Positions 17,701-26,739 are shown, counted from the first letter of the stretch. The stretch is 37,189 bases of DNA from Oleispira sp963933055 (GCA_963933055.1 CAWVSY010000037.1:1-37189), one strand, 5' to 3'. Numbers and translations: made by a program. The notes: a model not told the origin generated them from the sequence alone.

Positions 17701-20700
17701 TTCAGGCTCATTAATAACCGCTTCAGGCTCATTAATAACCGCTTCAGGCTCATTAATAACCATTTCTGAAATCGATTCATCAACATCTAACGCATCCGAT
17801 TCGGGCGCCATGATATCTAATTCGATCGCGTCTAAATCATTTTCAGCATCAAGACTGACTTCTTCAGGAGTCTCAATGCTAGGCTGTTTCAATAAAGAAT
17901 CAGCTTCTTTCAACTTGGCCAATACTTCATTATCAGCAACCAAGCTTTGCCCTGCCGCAAGATAATCAAACATATTCAGAAGACTATCATGAGCCGCTAA
18001 AAGCGCTTCTGATAAAATTTCTGGATCAGCAAGCTGCTTAGCTTCAGTTTCTAAAATATGGCTGTACAAGCCATGTAACACCTCAGCTAATTCAGCAACT
18101 GGATGTATTTCAGCCCTCTCGGCACACTCAATAACTTGATTTAATTCATCATTTAACTGGCTCAATGCTGAATTATTATGGGTATCTAATATCCAATTTT
18201 TAACAATATCATCGGCATCAAGCAGTACATCAACACCTTGAGTTAATAGCTGCTCTAACTGCTGCGGATCAGGTAATTGAGAATCGACCTCATCACGAGT
18301 GATCGGCATCAGAAGAAGCTGTTCAATCTCAGAAACTTTCAGTAAAAAGGCTTCTTCAGAGGGAATAGGCGCTGTTGGATTCGTTTCCAACTGCTCCATG
18401 CCTAATTCGATTAATGCCACACCTTCCGATAACAGCTCGACGAAGCCAGGCGTATTTTTAATCTGGTAGGCACGTAATTCTTTGACCAGTTTTTCTAATG
18501 GGGAGGCCGCAAGGGCAATAGGGGTAATGCCCGCCATGTGCGCGCTACCCTTCAATGTATGCAAAGCTCTTTGCAATTGATCAGACAAAGGATTGCTATA
18601 ATCGTCTTCTTTTGACAGCGCAATAAATTCATTCACGGCTTCTAAATGCGCTGCCACTTCTGAACGAAATATTTCTATTAGCGTTTCATCAAGTACATTT
18701 TCATCTTCAACGGCTTCAACGGCTTCAACGGCTTCAACGGCTTCAACGGCTTCAACGGCTTCAACGGCTTCAGTTTGATTAAATAGACTTGTGAACTCTT
18801 CAACCGTTTCAGCTTTCGATAATGCATTAGCATACGCTATCAACGGTTCAATATTGAACCCAGCAGGTCGACGATTGCGGAAGTCTTCAATCAATGACGG
18901 TACTGTTTCAATAACGTAATCAATCAAGGCACAGCTGTTTTCTGATAGGCTAATAGTTTCATCAATTACGCGATTAAGCATGTTCTCTATCGACCAAGCC
19001 AGCTCGCCAATATCTTCGGCTTTTACCATACGACCACTGCCTTTTAAGGTATGGAAAGCACGGCGTACTGTTGATTGCGATTCGGTATCCTGATGATCTG
19101 AGCGATAGGTCGGCCAAAACTCGTGAAGGGTTTCGAGTACTTCTTCAGCTTCTTCTAAGAAAATCTCAATGATTTCATCATCAATCAAGTCGTCTTCTTC
19201 CGCGACTTCCGCAGTCGCTTCAAGAACGACTTCCTCAAGTATTGGAATTTCAAGGTCTTCATTTGAGTCAACGTCTTGAAGTAGCCCTTCTACTTCAACC
19301 TCCACTGAATCAGAGTTGATTTCAGGCTCTGATAACTCAATAACATCTTCAAGTAGTTCTGCTTCAATAAGATCAGGATCGAGGGTATCAGCATTTATAA
19401 CTTCTTCGGCTAGCGCTTCTACGGTGACTTCTTCAACCTCAAGAACATCTATTTCCTGCTCTTCTACTTCTGGGTCTTCTATTTCTATAACATCGATATT
19501 ATCAATAGAATCTATTTCTACAGCAGCTGCCTCGACAGGCCCTGCATTAGCAGCGTCTTGACCAGGCAGATTACCCAGCGCTAATTCAGCACGCTGCAAT
19601 AAATTTTCATCCGCTTGCATCGGGCTATTTGAATAGCGCTCAATATAATACTCAACACTCGTGAGGATATCGGCAAAATTATCCATCACGCTCCACTGAG
19701 CTTTTAAACCTTCAGTGATTAACTGCTGCTCAACAAAATCTGCCGCACGTTGCAGTATTTTCGCAACACGAGGCAAAGGAATCATATTGATTGATCCTTC
19801 GATGGATCTAAGCCAGCCAGGTGCTTCTTCTAATTCGTTGGCATCCCATTGCTTAGCAATAAATTCAACAATCGAATCTTTTACTTGCTCTAAAACATTG
19901 CGAGCTTCTTGCAATACCGCTTGCTGGGCACTGCTAACAGAAGCATCTTCTGGGCGAGTCTCGACTAATGTCCCTTCTCGCTTCATTCCAGCCAATGTCG
20001 CTTCAACGTAAAGTAACGCGCCAGCAATATCCATCAGGTCGGAATCAGTAACAGCGCCTTGATCTAATAGTTGCGCAGCTATACTTTGCTGTTCTTGCAG
20101 CACACGCCTTGGCATACCAAGACCCAGCATGCCCATCGTATCGGCAATTTGCTTAAACGACGGCAATAAATTCTTCAGTGCATCATCACGCGATTCATCA
20201 CCACGCATGAGTAAATCGAAATGGTCTTTAAGACCCCCTATTTCTTCAATCAACGCCCCCACAACACTGCCGACCGTTTCTTTATCTGGGCCAGATAGCG
20301 CATCTTGCTGGGATTTTATTTCTTGTTCATTAGGCAGGGCTGATGCCAAGTTAAAGCGTGCTTTAACTTGCGCTATTGCGCCAGTATCGATGGGTGATTT
20401 AGCAATGTAATATAATAAGTTCTTCAATAACTCATTAGGTACAGGAGTATTTAATACCTCGATACCTTCGTCTTCAATCAGCTTGAGCTGAGCATCCAAT
20501 TGACGCAATAAAGGCTTGGTACTTTTAGGAATCGTAGATTCCGCCTTTAAATATTCGATGAACGCTAAAGCTGGCAGCCATACTAAACCTTGCGGTGTAT
20601 TACCGAGGGTTTTTTCAAGGCGTGAAAATACCTTGTGCAAATAATCGATGGCTAACGACTCTTGCTCGCCACGCAATACATGCAAAATAGCAGCTTGCAG

Positions 20701-21210
20701 CATTTGACGAAGTTTTTTAAGCCAAGGAGAAAAACCAGGGTCATTAAACTTTGCTAGTTGCTTATCTGTTAATACCGCAGGTGTCTCAATATTAGGAGAG
20801 AATAACGCGGTTTCAGACATGAGGCTTTCGCCACGCGCTGCGCGTAATTCGTTTAATATGGGCAATAAAACAACAGGAAGGTCTCGTCGACCCACTTTAA
20901 CGTGCTCTAAATATCCAGGAAGCTGCAAAATAGCCTGCATTAATACTTCAAGGGCATCTTGCTCGTTAGCCATATCACCTTCAGCTAATACCTTAGCTAA
21001 AGCTTCCATTTCTTCTGCTAACAAAGCAGCACCGTAAAACTCAACGATTTGCAACGTGCCATGCACTTGATGCAAATAGCTCAAACAAAATTTGAGACGA
21101 GTTCTATCCTGCGTATTTTCCACGTAAGCTTCTAGAGCTTGTTGCGCCTGCTGAAGGGTTTCTTCGATCTCGCCTTTAACCCACTCCAGAGCGATGTAGT
21201 CATGGCTCAT
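14785..21210 (-). CDS. chpA: ChpA hybrid histidine kinase of the type IV pilus chemosensory system
   Basis: 2141 residues. The first ~560 form a FimL-like/HPt-like region (SYLHQVHGTL near 50). Four HPt domains follow with HTLKGSGRM near 718, HTLKGSAHM near 883, HTLKGGARM near 1215 and HTLKGGARM near 1381. The kinase core has the dimerisation stretch VSAELLDNLVNLAGE (~1530), N-box NAVDHGIED (~1717), DDGHGID (~1760) and GRGVGMDVVNSEI (~1813). A CheW domain (~1850-1990) and a receiver with VVDDS, LDIEMPRMDG and GKPF (~2018-2135) complete it. It phosphorylates PilG and PilH, controlling pilus motors and cAMP. P. aeruginosa ChpA is about 2470 residues with more Xpt domains, so this is a shorter version. 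Acidic linkers contain in-frame tandem repeats. Confidence 0.96.
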   Translation of the reverse strand: MSHDYIALEWVKGEIEETLQQAQQALEAYVENTQDRTRLKFCLSYLHQVHGTLQIVEFYGAALLAEEMEALAKVLAEGDMANEQDALEVLMQAILQLPGYLEHVKVGRRDLPVVLLPILNELRAARGESLMSETALFSPNIETPAVLTDKQLAKFNDPGFSPWLKKLRQMLQAAILHVLRGEQESLAIDYLHKVFSRLEKTLGNTPQGLVWLPALAFIEYLKAESTIPKSTKPLLRQLDAQLKLIEDEGIEVLNTPVPNELLKNLLYYIAKSPIDTGAIAQVKARFNLASALPNEQEIKSQQDALSGPDKETVGSVVGALIEEIGGLKDHFDLLMRGDESRDDALKNLLPSFKQIADTMGMLGLGMPRRVLQEQQSIAAQLLDQGAVTDSDLMDIAGALLYVEATLAGMKREGTLVETRPEDASVSSAQQAVLQEARNVLEQVKDSIVEFIAKQWDANELEEAPGWLRSIEGSINMIPLPRVAKILQRAADFVEQQLITEGLKAQWSVMDNFADILTSVEYYIERYSNSPMQADENLLQRAELALGNLPGQDAANAGPVEAAAVEIDSIDNIDVIEIEDPEVEEQEIDVLEVEEVTVEALAEEVINADTLDPDLIEAELLEDVIELSEPEINSDSVEVEVEGLLQDVDSNEDLEIPILEEVVLEATAEVAEEDDLIDDEIIEIFLEEAEEVLETLHEFWPTYRSDHQDTESQSTVRRAFHTLKGSGRMVKAEDIGELAWSIENMLNRVIDETISLSENSCALIDYVIETVPSLIEDFRNRRPAGFNIEPLIAYANALSKAETVEEFTSLFNQTEAVEAVEAVEAVEAVEAVEAVEDENVLDETLIEIFRSEVAAHLEAVNEFIALSKEDDYSNPLSDQLQRALHTLKGSAHMAGITPIALAASPLEKLVKELRAYQIKNTPGFVELLSEGVALIELGMEQLETNPTAPIPSEEAFLLKVSEIEQLLLMPITRDEVDSQLPDPQQLEQLLTQGVDVLLDADDIVKNWILDTHNNSALSQLNDELNQVIECAERAEIHPVAELAEVLHGLYSHILETEAKQLADPEILSEALLAAHDSLLNMFDYLAAGQSLVADNEVLAKLKEADSLLKQPSIETPEEVSLDAENDLDAIELDIMAPESDALDVDESISEMVINEPEAVINEPEAVINEPEEIDDELLEIFLEEAQEIMEAAGIALQRWQSEPDNLRNVAELQRELHTLKGGARMSEMTEVADLCHELESIYEGLHDGRVQYQDGLIQLLSRYHDVLDDMLEQIRNGQSVSLNDELLQRIRAVAKGANPLDGEKAFVLDEPALEDAGDLLHEEDSSSINDVVSVEFDESDREILEIFLEEAQELQQELDSVLQAWQEAPENLRATEEVQRIMHTLKGGARMGGLAEVGDLAHDFEAWMIKAQQGEVAVDDDFFAHVYQRQDALASSIEKVSLSLSKPHDIGVFEADSESTVVKALDTNVVPFKRSELIEDAEYSEALSDDVSTEKASTDIVPAKKLEKVLTQLDQEAENKPQQGRRGPQEMVKVSAELLDNLVNLAGETSISRGRLEQQVTDFSYSLEEMDSTLERLRDQLRRLDIETEAQVLFRQERQTPNYDDFDPLEMDRYSHMQQLARSLVESASDLLDIRESLTDKTRDAETLLLQQSRVNTELQEGLMQTRMVPFQRLVPRLRRIVRQIGQELDKQVEFQVFNADGEMDRTILERLISPLEHMLRNAVDHGIEDKEARRKTAKPAQGNVELRISREGGDVLVTLKDDGHGIDIDAVRNKALERGLITKDSNLTDIEIMQFILHAGFSTAKTVTQISGRGVGMDVVNSEIKQMGGTLFINSIPGEGTEFQVRLPFTVSVNRALMVRVGDDLYAVPLDSIQGIMRVQTDQLEALYEQPSAERTFEYGGQDHRLDYLGTMLGTEAQPKFVGQRMPTPVLLIKGDTPYALQVDSLLGSREIVVKTLGTQFSSVMGVSGGTILGDGSVVIILDLPAMIRNQSNLEYQHAKALDAIEAGKRQELEQRQSRILVVDDSVTVRKVTTRLLERNGFEVFTAKDGVDAIATLQDHVPDLMLLDIEMPRMDGFEVASVIRHDSRLMHIPIIMITSRTGDKHRNRAFSIGVNEYLGKPFQEDKLLSSIEKLLTEVVEH
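17701..17761 (-). repeat. 21-base tandem repeat in a chpA linker (2.9 copies)
   Basis: Two full copies and a 19-base third copy of a 21-base unit, almost perfectly identical, encode a seven-residue repeat NEPEAVI at about residues 1150-1170, just before the third HPt domain. Being a multiple of three, gain or loss of a unit keeps the reading frame. Confidence 0.9.
18705..18772 (-). repeat. 9-base microsatellite in chpA (7.5 copies)
   Basis: Seven perfect copies of CTTCAACGG (18705-18767) plus five bases of an eighth. They encode (Glu-Ala-Val)x7 at about residues 814-834, in the acidic linker between the first and second HPt domains. Perfect identity of all copies at DNA level suggests recent slippage expansion. 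Length changes would stay in frame. Confidence 0.95.
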
Positions 21211-21213
21211 CGC

Positions 21214-22113
21214 CTAGCGGTCTCCTATTGGTATATTATTATCACGTCTAACATATACCGATAATTTATTATTATCGATTTGAATTAAATTCGGATGTTG
21301 CCAATCAACCATCTCACCCAGTCCTGTAACCAAAATACCACCTGGAGCTAAGCGTTCTGCGAGCGCATTCAATATTTCTCTGCGACGCCAGCGACGAAAA
21401 TAAATCAATAAGTTCTGACAATAGATAACGCTCAACCCTTCTATAGGGAAGGCGTCTAAATTCAATGCATTCACTTGTGTGAAGCATGTTCGATCACGTA
21501 AAAAAGACATGATCTGATATTCGTTATTTCCAATCTCGTTACAATACTGCTGGCGATAAGAAACGGGTAACGTTTCTAGCTTGCGAATAGGGTATATGCC
21601 CTGCCTCGCTTTGCGCAGCACTACTGTCGATAAATCTGTTCCCGTTACAGAGAACTGAACCCCTAACGGAGTTAAGCATTGCTCTGCTAGCATGGCTAAG
21701 CTATAAACCTCTTCACCAGAGGAGCAACCCATACTCAAAATATCAATGGATTGATTTTTAGTTTGGGTCTTCGCCAAGTCCAGCAAATAATTTTTTACGA
21801 ACGTCATGGCATCAGGGTCACGAAAAAATCGAGTCTCCTGAACCGTTAGCCGATCAGCTAGGGTTGTCCATTCAATCGCTCCACCGGAGCCACTCGTCAC
21901 TCGTTGATAATAATCTTCATAATCATCACAGCCTAGCTCACGCATTCGAATGCCTAAACTGGTTTGTAAAAATGATTTCCGATGTGGCGATAGGCACATA
22001 CCAGTACGCTCTTCGAGCAGATTTTGCCAACGCAAAAACTGCCCTTCTTCCATATCCGGCATCATACCGAAACTGGAGCGCTTACTCGTAAAAAGATCCG
22101 ACGGATTGCTCAT
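21214..22113 (-). CDS. pilK: CheR-like receptor methyltransferase PilK
   Basis: 299 residues of the CheR family, which methylates glutamates on the receptor (PilJ) using SAM. Visible are the N-terminal helical domain, VQETRFFRDP (91-100), the SAM loop SMGCSSGEEVYSLA (127-140), GTDLS with VLRKARQGIY, and DVIYCRNLLIYF-like VIYCQNLLIYF near 225. The usual Arg in the CRN motif is Gln here, a conservative change. It starts 12 bases after pilJ ends and stops three bases before chpA, within one operon. Confidence 0.92.
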   Translation of the reverse strand: MSNPSDLFTSKRSSFGMMPDMEEGQFLRWQNLLEERTGMCLSPHRKSFLQTSLGIRMRELGCDDYEDYYQRVTSGSGGAIEWTTLADRLTVQETRFFRDPDAMTFVKNYLLDLAKTQTKNQSIDILSMGCSSGEEVYSLAMLAEQCLTPLGVQFSVTGTDLSTVVLRKARQGIYPIRKLETLPVSYRQQYCNEIGNNEYQIMSFLRDRTCFTQVNALNLDAFPIEGLSVIYCQNLLIYFRRWRRREILNALAERLAPGGILVTGLGEMVDWQHPNLIQIDNNKLSVYVRRDNNIPIGDR

Positions 22114-22125
22114 TTAAACTTCAAC

Positions 22126-24162
22126 CTACAGAGTTTGTTCACTCTCTGGAAGCTTAAAGCCTGCTACCGACTCACGTAACTTGTTCGCCATGTCTGCAAG
22201 GTTACCAATCGACTTAGCGGTTGCTGTAGTACCTGCAGAAGTCTGCGATGTAATTTCTTGAATAACGTTCATCGTATTCGAAATATGACCCGCAGAAGAT
22301 GCTTGCTGACGTGCCGCGTTGGAGATGTTCTGAATCAAGTCAGCCAAGTTTTTCGATACATTTTCGATTTCTTCCAGTGCAACACCGGCGTCTTGTGCAA
22401 GGCGTGCGCCTCGTACTACTTCCGACGTTGTGGTTTCCATCGAGATAACCGCTTCGTTGGTATCGTTCTGAATCGTTTTCACCAGCGCTTCAATCTGCTT
22501 GGTTGCCGCGGCAGAACGCTCTGCTAGTCGCTGTACTTCATCGGCAACAACCGCGAAGCCTCGACCTGCATCACCGGCCATGGAGGCCTGAATTGCAGCG
22601 TTTAACGATAGAATGTTTGTTTGGTCAGCAATATCGGTAATCAAGGATACGATATCCCCAATTTCCTGCGAAGATTCACCTAGACGTTTAATACGCTTAG
22701 ATGTTTCTTGAATCTGTTCACGAATGTTATCCATGCCGTGAATCGTTGCCTGTACCACTTCAGCACCTTTGTTGGCGATCGCAACCGATCGCTCTGCTAC
22801 CGCAGATGATTCAGAGGCGTTTGCCGATACTTGGTCAATAGACACAGCCATTTCGTTAATGGCCGCAGAAGCCCCAGCAATTTCTTGTGCTTGGTGCTCA
22901 GATGCTTCAGCAAGATGCATCGCCGTTGCTTGCGTTTCTTGCGCAGCAGAAGATACCTGTACCGCTGTTTCGTTAATCGCAAATACCAGCGAGCGCATCT
23001 GATCGATTGCGTAGTTAATGGAGTCAGCAATCGCACCCGTAAAGTCTTCCGTTACCGTTGCCTGAGTGGTCAAATCACCATCGGCCAAATCGGCAATTTC
23101 ATCAAGTAAACGTAAAATAGCGATTTGGTTCTGCTCGTTCTTATCCGCTGTTTCAGATAAATCTTTGCGAGTATCTTGGTAAGAAACAACACCCAAACCA
23201 ACAATACCGACTACCGCCATCAAAGCTGATAAATAAGCAATTAATTGTAAGAAGCTTAGGTTTTCAGTACTTGTCTGAAAGCCTTGAGTCAAAGTAGATG
23301 TTTCGTTAAGCAGTACCTGAGAATCAGCAAAAATCGCATCGGATGCTTCACGTACTTGGAATAGTTCAGGAGAGGTTTCTAGAATTTCATCAACCGAACC
23401 GGATACGAACTCAAACAATTCAGCAATCTCTGCGAGTGCAAATACAGCCTCTTCATCAGCAACCTTACTTAGGTTCATTGCCACGTTACCTTCGATCATA
23501 CCGTTAAGTACGCGACCGAAAAGAGAAGCATCTCGTCCGAAAGCATCAGCCGCCATTACCGCATCTTCACCACCGCCCAATACTTTGTTAACCGATCGTA
23601 CAATACGTTCTGCTAACCAAGATTGACGCTGTGCTACCGCGACTTGGTCAGCAGGTGCGCCACTTTCCAGTAGAATTTCAACAATCTCATCGTATTCAAC
23701 CTGCAACTGAGGAATTGTTTCAGCTAAGGTTGCAGCAACTTCGTGCAAAGAAAGAATGATATCTTGGGTTTGTACAATTTGGTCGGTATTGGTTTTTACT
23801 TTATTCCATAGCCCCTGTACGTCGGTCATGGCCGCCATTTCAGCAGGTGGCAAACCGGTTCTAGGATCACCCGTACTCAAATACCCCCAGCGCGTTTCGA
23901 AATTATCACGAGCCTTACGCAACAATGCGAAAGCTTCGGCTTTACCACCGGCGGCTTCCACGGCGTTTTTTGCCAATTCCTGCGAGAGCACTCGAAGCTC
24001 ACCAGCGTGGTTAATATATTCTTTATCCTGGTTCGCTTTGGTGTTCACGAAAACGGTTACACCCAAAAACGCTAAGATTGAAACAATCAGTAACACAATA
24101 AAGAAACCCGACTTCGGGTTTCCAAATACCGTGGACCAAACGCTTCCTGTTGCTTTGCTCAT
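22126..24162 (-). CDS. pilJ: Type IV pilus methyl-accepting chemoreceptor PilJ
   Basis: 678 residues. Membrane segments at about 17-37 and 303-326 enclose a periplasmic PilJ-N helical domain. A HAMP-like linker follows, then a long coiled-coil signalling domain whose tip contains DQTNILSLNAAIQASMAGDAGRGFAVVADEVQRLAERS, the invariant MCP hairpin, near 515-550. It senses pilus or surface contact and drives ChpA through PilI. Candidate methylation Glu/Gln pairs flank the hairpin. It is 77 bases downstream of pilI. Confidence 0.95.
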   Translation of the reverse strand: MSKATGSVWSTVFGNPKSGFFIVLLIVSILAFLGVTVFVNTKANQDKEYINHAGELRVLSQELAKNAVEAAGGKAEAFALLRKARDNFETRWGYLSTGDPRTGLPPAEMAAMTDVQGLWNKVKTNTDQIVQTQDIILSLHEVAATLAETIPQLQVEYDEIVEILLESGAPADQVAVAQRQSWLAERIVRSVNKVLGGGEDAVMAADAFGRDASLFGRVLNGMIEGNVAMNLSKVADEEAVFALAEIAELFEFVSGSVDEILETSPELFQVREASDAIFADSQVLLNETSTLTQGFQTSTENLSFLQLIAYLSALMAVVGIVGLGVVSYQDTRKDLSETADKNEQNQIAILRLLDEIADLADGDLTTQATVTEDFTGAIADSINYAIDQMRSLVFAINETAVQVSSAAQETQATAMHLAEASEHQAQEIAGASAAINEMAVSIDQVSANASESSAVAERSVAIANKGAEVVQATIHGMDNIREQIQETSKRIKRLGESSQEIGDIVSLITDIADQTNILSLNAAIQASMAGDAGRGFAVVADEVQRLAERSAAATKQIEALVKTIQNDTNEAVISMETTTSEVVRGARLAQDAGVALEEIENVSKNLADLIQNISNAARQQASSAGHISNTMNVIQEITSQTSAGTTATAKSIGNLADMANKLRESVAGFKLPESEQTL

Positions 24163-24239
24163 TCCAAATTCTCCGTACTATTTTGCACGTTTATTTTTCT
24201 TGTTAATGCGATTAAAAACATCGTCGCAATAATTTTGTC

Positions 24240-24764
24240 TTAAACAGCCACTTGCAGAAATTCATCCGCCTCAGCAAGGTGGGTAAAACTAAAAATGGGC
24301 CAATTAGCCCCATCTCGTTCAAAACCACCTCGAACATAAGGCGCATAATTCGCCTCGACATACATCTGATTACTCATAAGATGGCTAGGAAACTGCTGCA
24401 TACCTAATACCGCATCTACCAGTAAACCGTTCTGCTGGTCACCCTGACCAATAACAAGAACTCGACGTGTTCGCCAACTGGCCTTAGAAGGCACCGCTAG
24501 CAAACCCGCTAAATCTAAAATAGGCACCAAACGGCCACGAATATTCGATACACCCAGCATCCAATTTCGCACACCAGGCACCTTGGTCACACGCGGGGTT
24601 TGTAGAATTTCTCCTACCTCTCCCATTGGCGCAACAAATTTTTGCCCTGCCAGCATGAAACCAATGCCACGCCAATAAGTTACCGCTTCAGTTTTCTGCG
24701 GTAATTCATTCGCGTTATTACGGCTTTTTTTAGCTATCTCAACTAACAGAGCAAATGGAGACAT
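24240..24764 (-). CDS. pilI: CheW-like adaptor PilI
   Basis: 174 residues with a CheW domain: WRGIGFMLAGQKFVAPMGEVGEIL, VPGVRNWMLGVSNIRGRLVPILDL (the NxRGxxxPxxDL signature) and a final strand pair. It links PilJ to ChpA. The N-terminal 30 residues are a basic/polar lead before the fold. It starts three bases after pilH ends. Confidence 0.93.
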   Translation of the reverse strand: MSPFALLVEIAKKSRNNANELPQKTEAVTYWRGIGFMLAGQKFVAPMGEVGEILQTPRVTKVPGVRNWMLGVSNIRGRLVPILDLAGLLAVPSKASWRTRRVLVIGQGDQQNGLLVDAVLGMQQFPSHLMSNQMYVEANYAPYVRGGFERDGANWPIFSFTHLAEADEFLQVAV

Positions 24765-24767
24765 ACT

Positions 24768-25133
24768 CTATCCTGCCATAACCGAGGCAATTTCTTCCAT
24801 CAATCGTGCAGAAGGTACTGGCTTAACCAAATAACCGCTGGCGCCTTGGCGCTTACCCCAAACTCGATCGGTCTCTTGATCTTTAGTGGTAACAATAATA
24901 ACTGGGATATGTTGAGTTTCCGGATCCTTGGTCAACTGTCGAGTTGCCTGAAAACCATTAAGGCCAGGCATTACGATATCCATCAAAACCACATCAGGCT
25001 TTTCTTGGCGAGCAAGCGCTACACCATCTGCACCATTTTCTGCGGTTAATACTTCATGGCCTTGCTGTTCAAGCATGGTTTTGAAGCTATGCGTTTCTGT
25101 TGGAGAATCGTCAACTACTAGTACGCGAGCCAT
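24768..25133 (-). CDS. pilH: Single-domain response regulator PilH
   Basis: 121 residues, one receiver domain: acidic pair Asp8-Asp9 in VVDDS, phospho-acceptor Asp52 in VLMDIVMPGLNG, IIVTTKDQETDRVWGKRQGASGYLVKPV. This is very similar to P. aeruginosa PilH as I remember it. It antagonises or balances PilG in controlling retraction. The frame opens at TTG 25139, but ATG 25133 (MARVLVVDD) agrees with the family and has AGAGG nine bases upstream. Confidence 0.94.
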   Translation of the reverse strand: MARVLVVDDSPTETHSFKTMLEQQGHEVLTAENGADGVALARQEKPDVVLMDIVMPGLNGFQATRQLTKDPETQHIPVIIVTTKDQETDRVWGKRQGASGYLVKPVPSARLMEEIASVMAG

Positions 25134-25186
25134 TCTCAAATTACCTCTAATTTATAATTCTATATACTAACTATTTAACTAACTCG

Positions 25187-25567
25187 CTACTTCACAAAGT
25201 TACGAATTGCACCAAGCAACTCGTCCTTGCTAAAAGGTTTGGTTAAATACTGATCCGAACCTACAATACGACCTTTAGCTTTATCAAAAAGACCGTCTTT
25301 ACTCGATAACATAATGACCGGAGTATCTTTAAACTTAGAATTATTTTTAATCAGCGCACAGGTCTGATAGCCGTCTAGACGAGGCATCATAATGTCCACA
25401 AAGATAATATTCGGGTGTGTATCGGCGATTTTTGCTAAAGCGTCAAAACCATCAGTTGCAGTTATTACTTCACAACCGACCTTTTTCAACAAGGTTTCGG
25501 CGGTACGACGAATAGTTTTACTATCGTCAATAACCATAACTTTCAGGTTATCAAAGTTATCGTCCAT
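25187..25567 (-). CDS. pilG: Single-domain response regulator PilG
   Basis: About 126 residues, one receiver domain with MVIDDSKTIRRTAETLLKKV, Asp58 in FVDIMMPRLDGYQTC, and LSSKDGLFDKAKGRIVGSDQ. It is near-identical over long stretches to Pseudomonas PilG as I recall it. PilG promotes pilus extension and cAMP synthesis. The frame opens at 25585, but ATG 25567 (MDDNFDNLKV) has GAAGG about nine bases upstream while the earlier ATG has none, and it matches the family start. First gene of the pil-chp operon. Confidence 0.95.
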   Translation of the reverse strand: MDDNFDNLKVMVIDDSKTIRRTAETLLKKVGCEVITATDGFDALAKIADTHPNIIFVDIMMPRLDGYQTCALIKNNSKFKDTPVIMLSSKDGLFDKAKGRIVGSDQYLTKPFSKDELLGAIRNFVK

Positions 25568-25616
25568 ATAAGAGCCTTCAACCATCTACATTAATATTTT
25601 TTTTAGAATAGCGGCC

Positions 25617-25628
25617 AGTCATATGACT
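25617..25628. other. 12-bp perfect palindrome upstream of pilG
   Basis: AGTCATATGACT is perfectly self-complementary and lies 50 bases upstream of the pilG start, in the divergent pilG-gshB region. A second dyad, GCCTTAA (25670-25676) with TTAAGGC (25684-25690), follows. Either could be an operator for the chemosensory operon or gshB; nothing in the sequence names the regulator. Confidence 0.4.
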
Positions 25629-25788
25629 CGAGGGACGCTGCTTAGCACCTTTGTAACATACAACGATAGGCCTTAACAACGGCTTAAGGCAAAACTTAGA
25701 ACTGGTTGGAACAATTAATTCCACTGCAAGAGTAGCAAGATAGGGTAAAATCAATTTTTACTTTCTATTTGAGTTTTTTGGAGCAAGC

Positions 25789-26739
25789 ATGAGCATCAAA
25801 GTCGGCATCGTCATGGATCCCATAGAAGATATTAGTTTTCATAAAGACACCTCATTAGCCTTAATGTTTGCTGCCCAAGAAAAAGGCTGCGAGCTGTATT
25901 ATATGGAACAGCAAGATCTTTCCATTCAGAACGGACAAGCCTTTGGCCGCATGGCTAAAATTACTGTCGCGATGAATCCAGACAGCTGGTTCGAAAAAGA
26001 ACAGGCTATCGACTGCCCGCTGAGCGATTTACACATCATATTGATGCGCAAAGACCCTCCTTTTGATGGCGAGTTTATATACAGCACCTATATATTAGAG
26101 CGCGCAGCAAAAGAAGGCGTTCTTATTGCCAACAATCCGCAAAGCCTTCGTGATTGCAACGAGAAAGTATTTGCGACTGAATTTGCCGAATTAATGAGCC
26201 CAACCACGGTCACGCGCCGCCCAGACTTATTGAAAGCATTTCATGCAGAGCATGGCGATGTGATATTCAAACCGCTTGATGGCATGGGTGGCTCATCCAT
26301 TTTTCGCTTAAAGAAAGACGATCCAAATGTGAGTGTCATTATTGAAACACTGACAGATCATGGCAAACAGCAGATTATGGCGCAGCGCTTTATTCCTGAG
26401 ATCACCTCAGGTGATAAACGCATACTAATGATTGATGGCGAAGCTGTTCCATTCACTTTGGCACGCATCCCTGCCGATGGTGAAACACGTGGCAATCTAG
26501 CCGCTGGCGGTTCTGGTATCACAATGCCATTATCAGCCAAAGAAAAAGCCATTGCCGATCAAATTGGCCCAATCCTTAAAGAAAAAGGCCTGTATTTTGT
26601 TGGCCTAGATGTGATTGGCGATTATATTACAGAGATCAACGTGACTAGCCCAACCTGTGTACGTGAAATCAGTCGCGATTCTGGAATTGATGTCGCTAGT
26701 CAGTTAATCGACTGTTTACTACAGAAGGTGCGCTGTTAA
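25789..26739 (+). CDS. gshB: Glutathione synthetase
   Basis: Joins glycine to gamma-glutamylcysteine with ATP to form glutathione. The 316-residue protein has the family N-terminus VGIVMDPIEDISFHKDTSLALMF, MRKDPPFDGEFIYSTYILE, NNPQSLRDCNEKVF, the ATP-grasp stretch FKPLDGMGGSSIFRL, and the metal/substrate end DVIGDYITEINVTSPTC. Length is normal (about 316). GGAG is nine to ten bases before the ATG. First gene of the + series that runs to pyrC', the same order as in Pseudomonas. Confidence 0.97.
   Translation: MSIKVGIVMDPIEDISFHKDTSLALMFAAQEKGCELYYMEQQDLSIQNGQAFGRMAKITVAMNPDSWFEKEQAIDCPLSDLHIILMRKDPPFDGEFIYSTYILERAAKEGVLIANNPQSLRDCNEKVFATEFAELMSPTTVTRRPDLLKAFHAEHGDVIFKPLDGMGGSSIFRLKKDDPNVSVIIETLTDHGKQQIMAQRFIPEITSGDKRILMIDGEAVPFTLARIPADGETRGNLAAGGSGITMPLSAKEKAIADQIGPILKEKGLYFVGLDVIGDYITEINVTSPTCVREISRDSGIDVASQLIDCLLQKVRC

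Noticed and set aside
19316..20410. Ser-rich open frames on + opposite chpA
   Set aside because: These are shadows of the acidic Glu/Asp-rich coding strand; low complexity and no start signals or family features.
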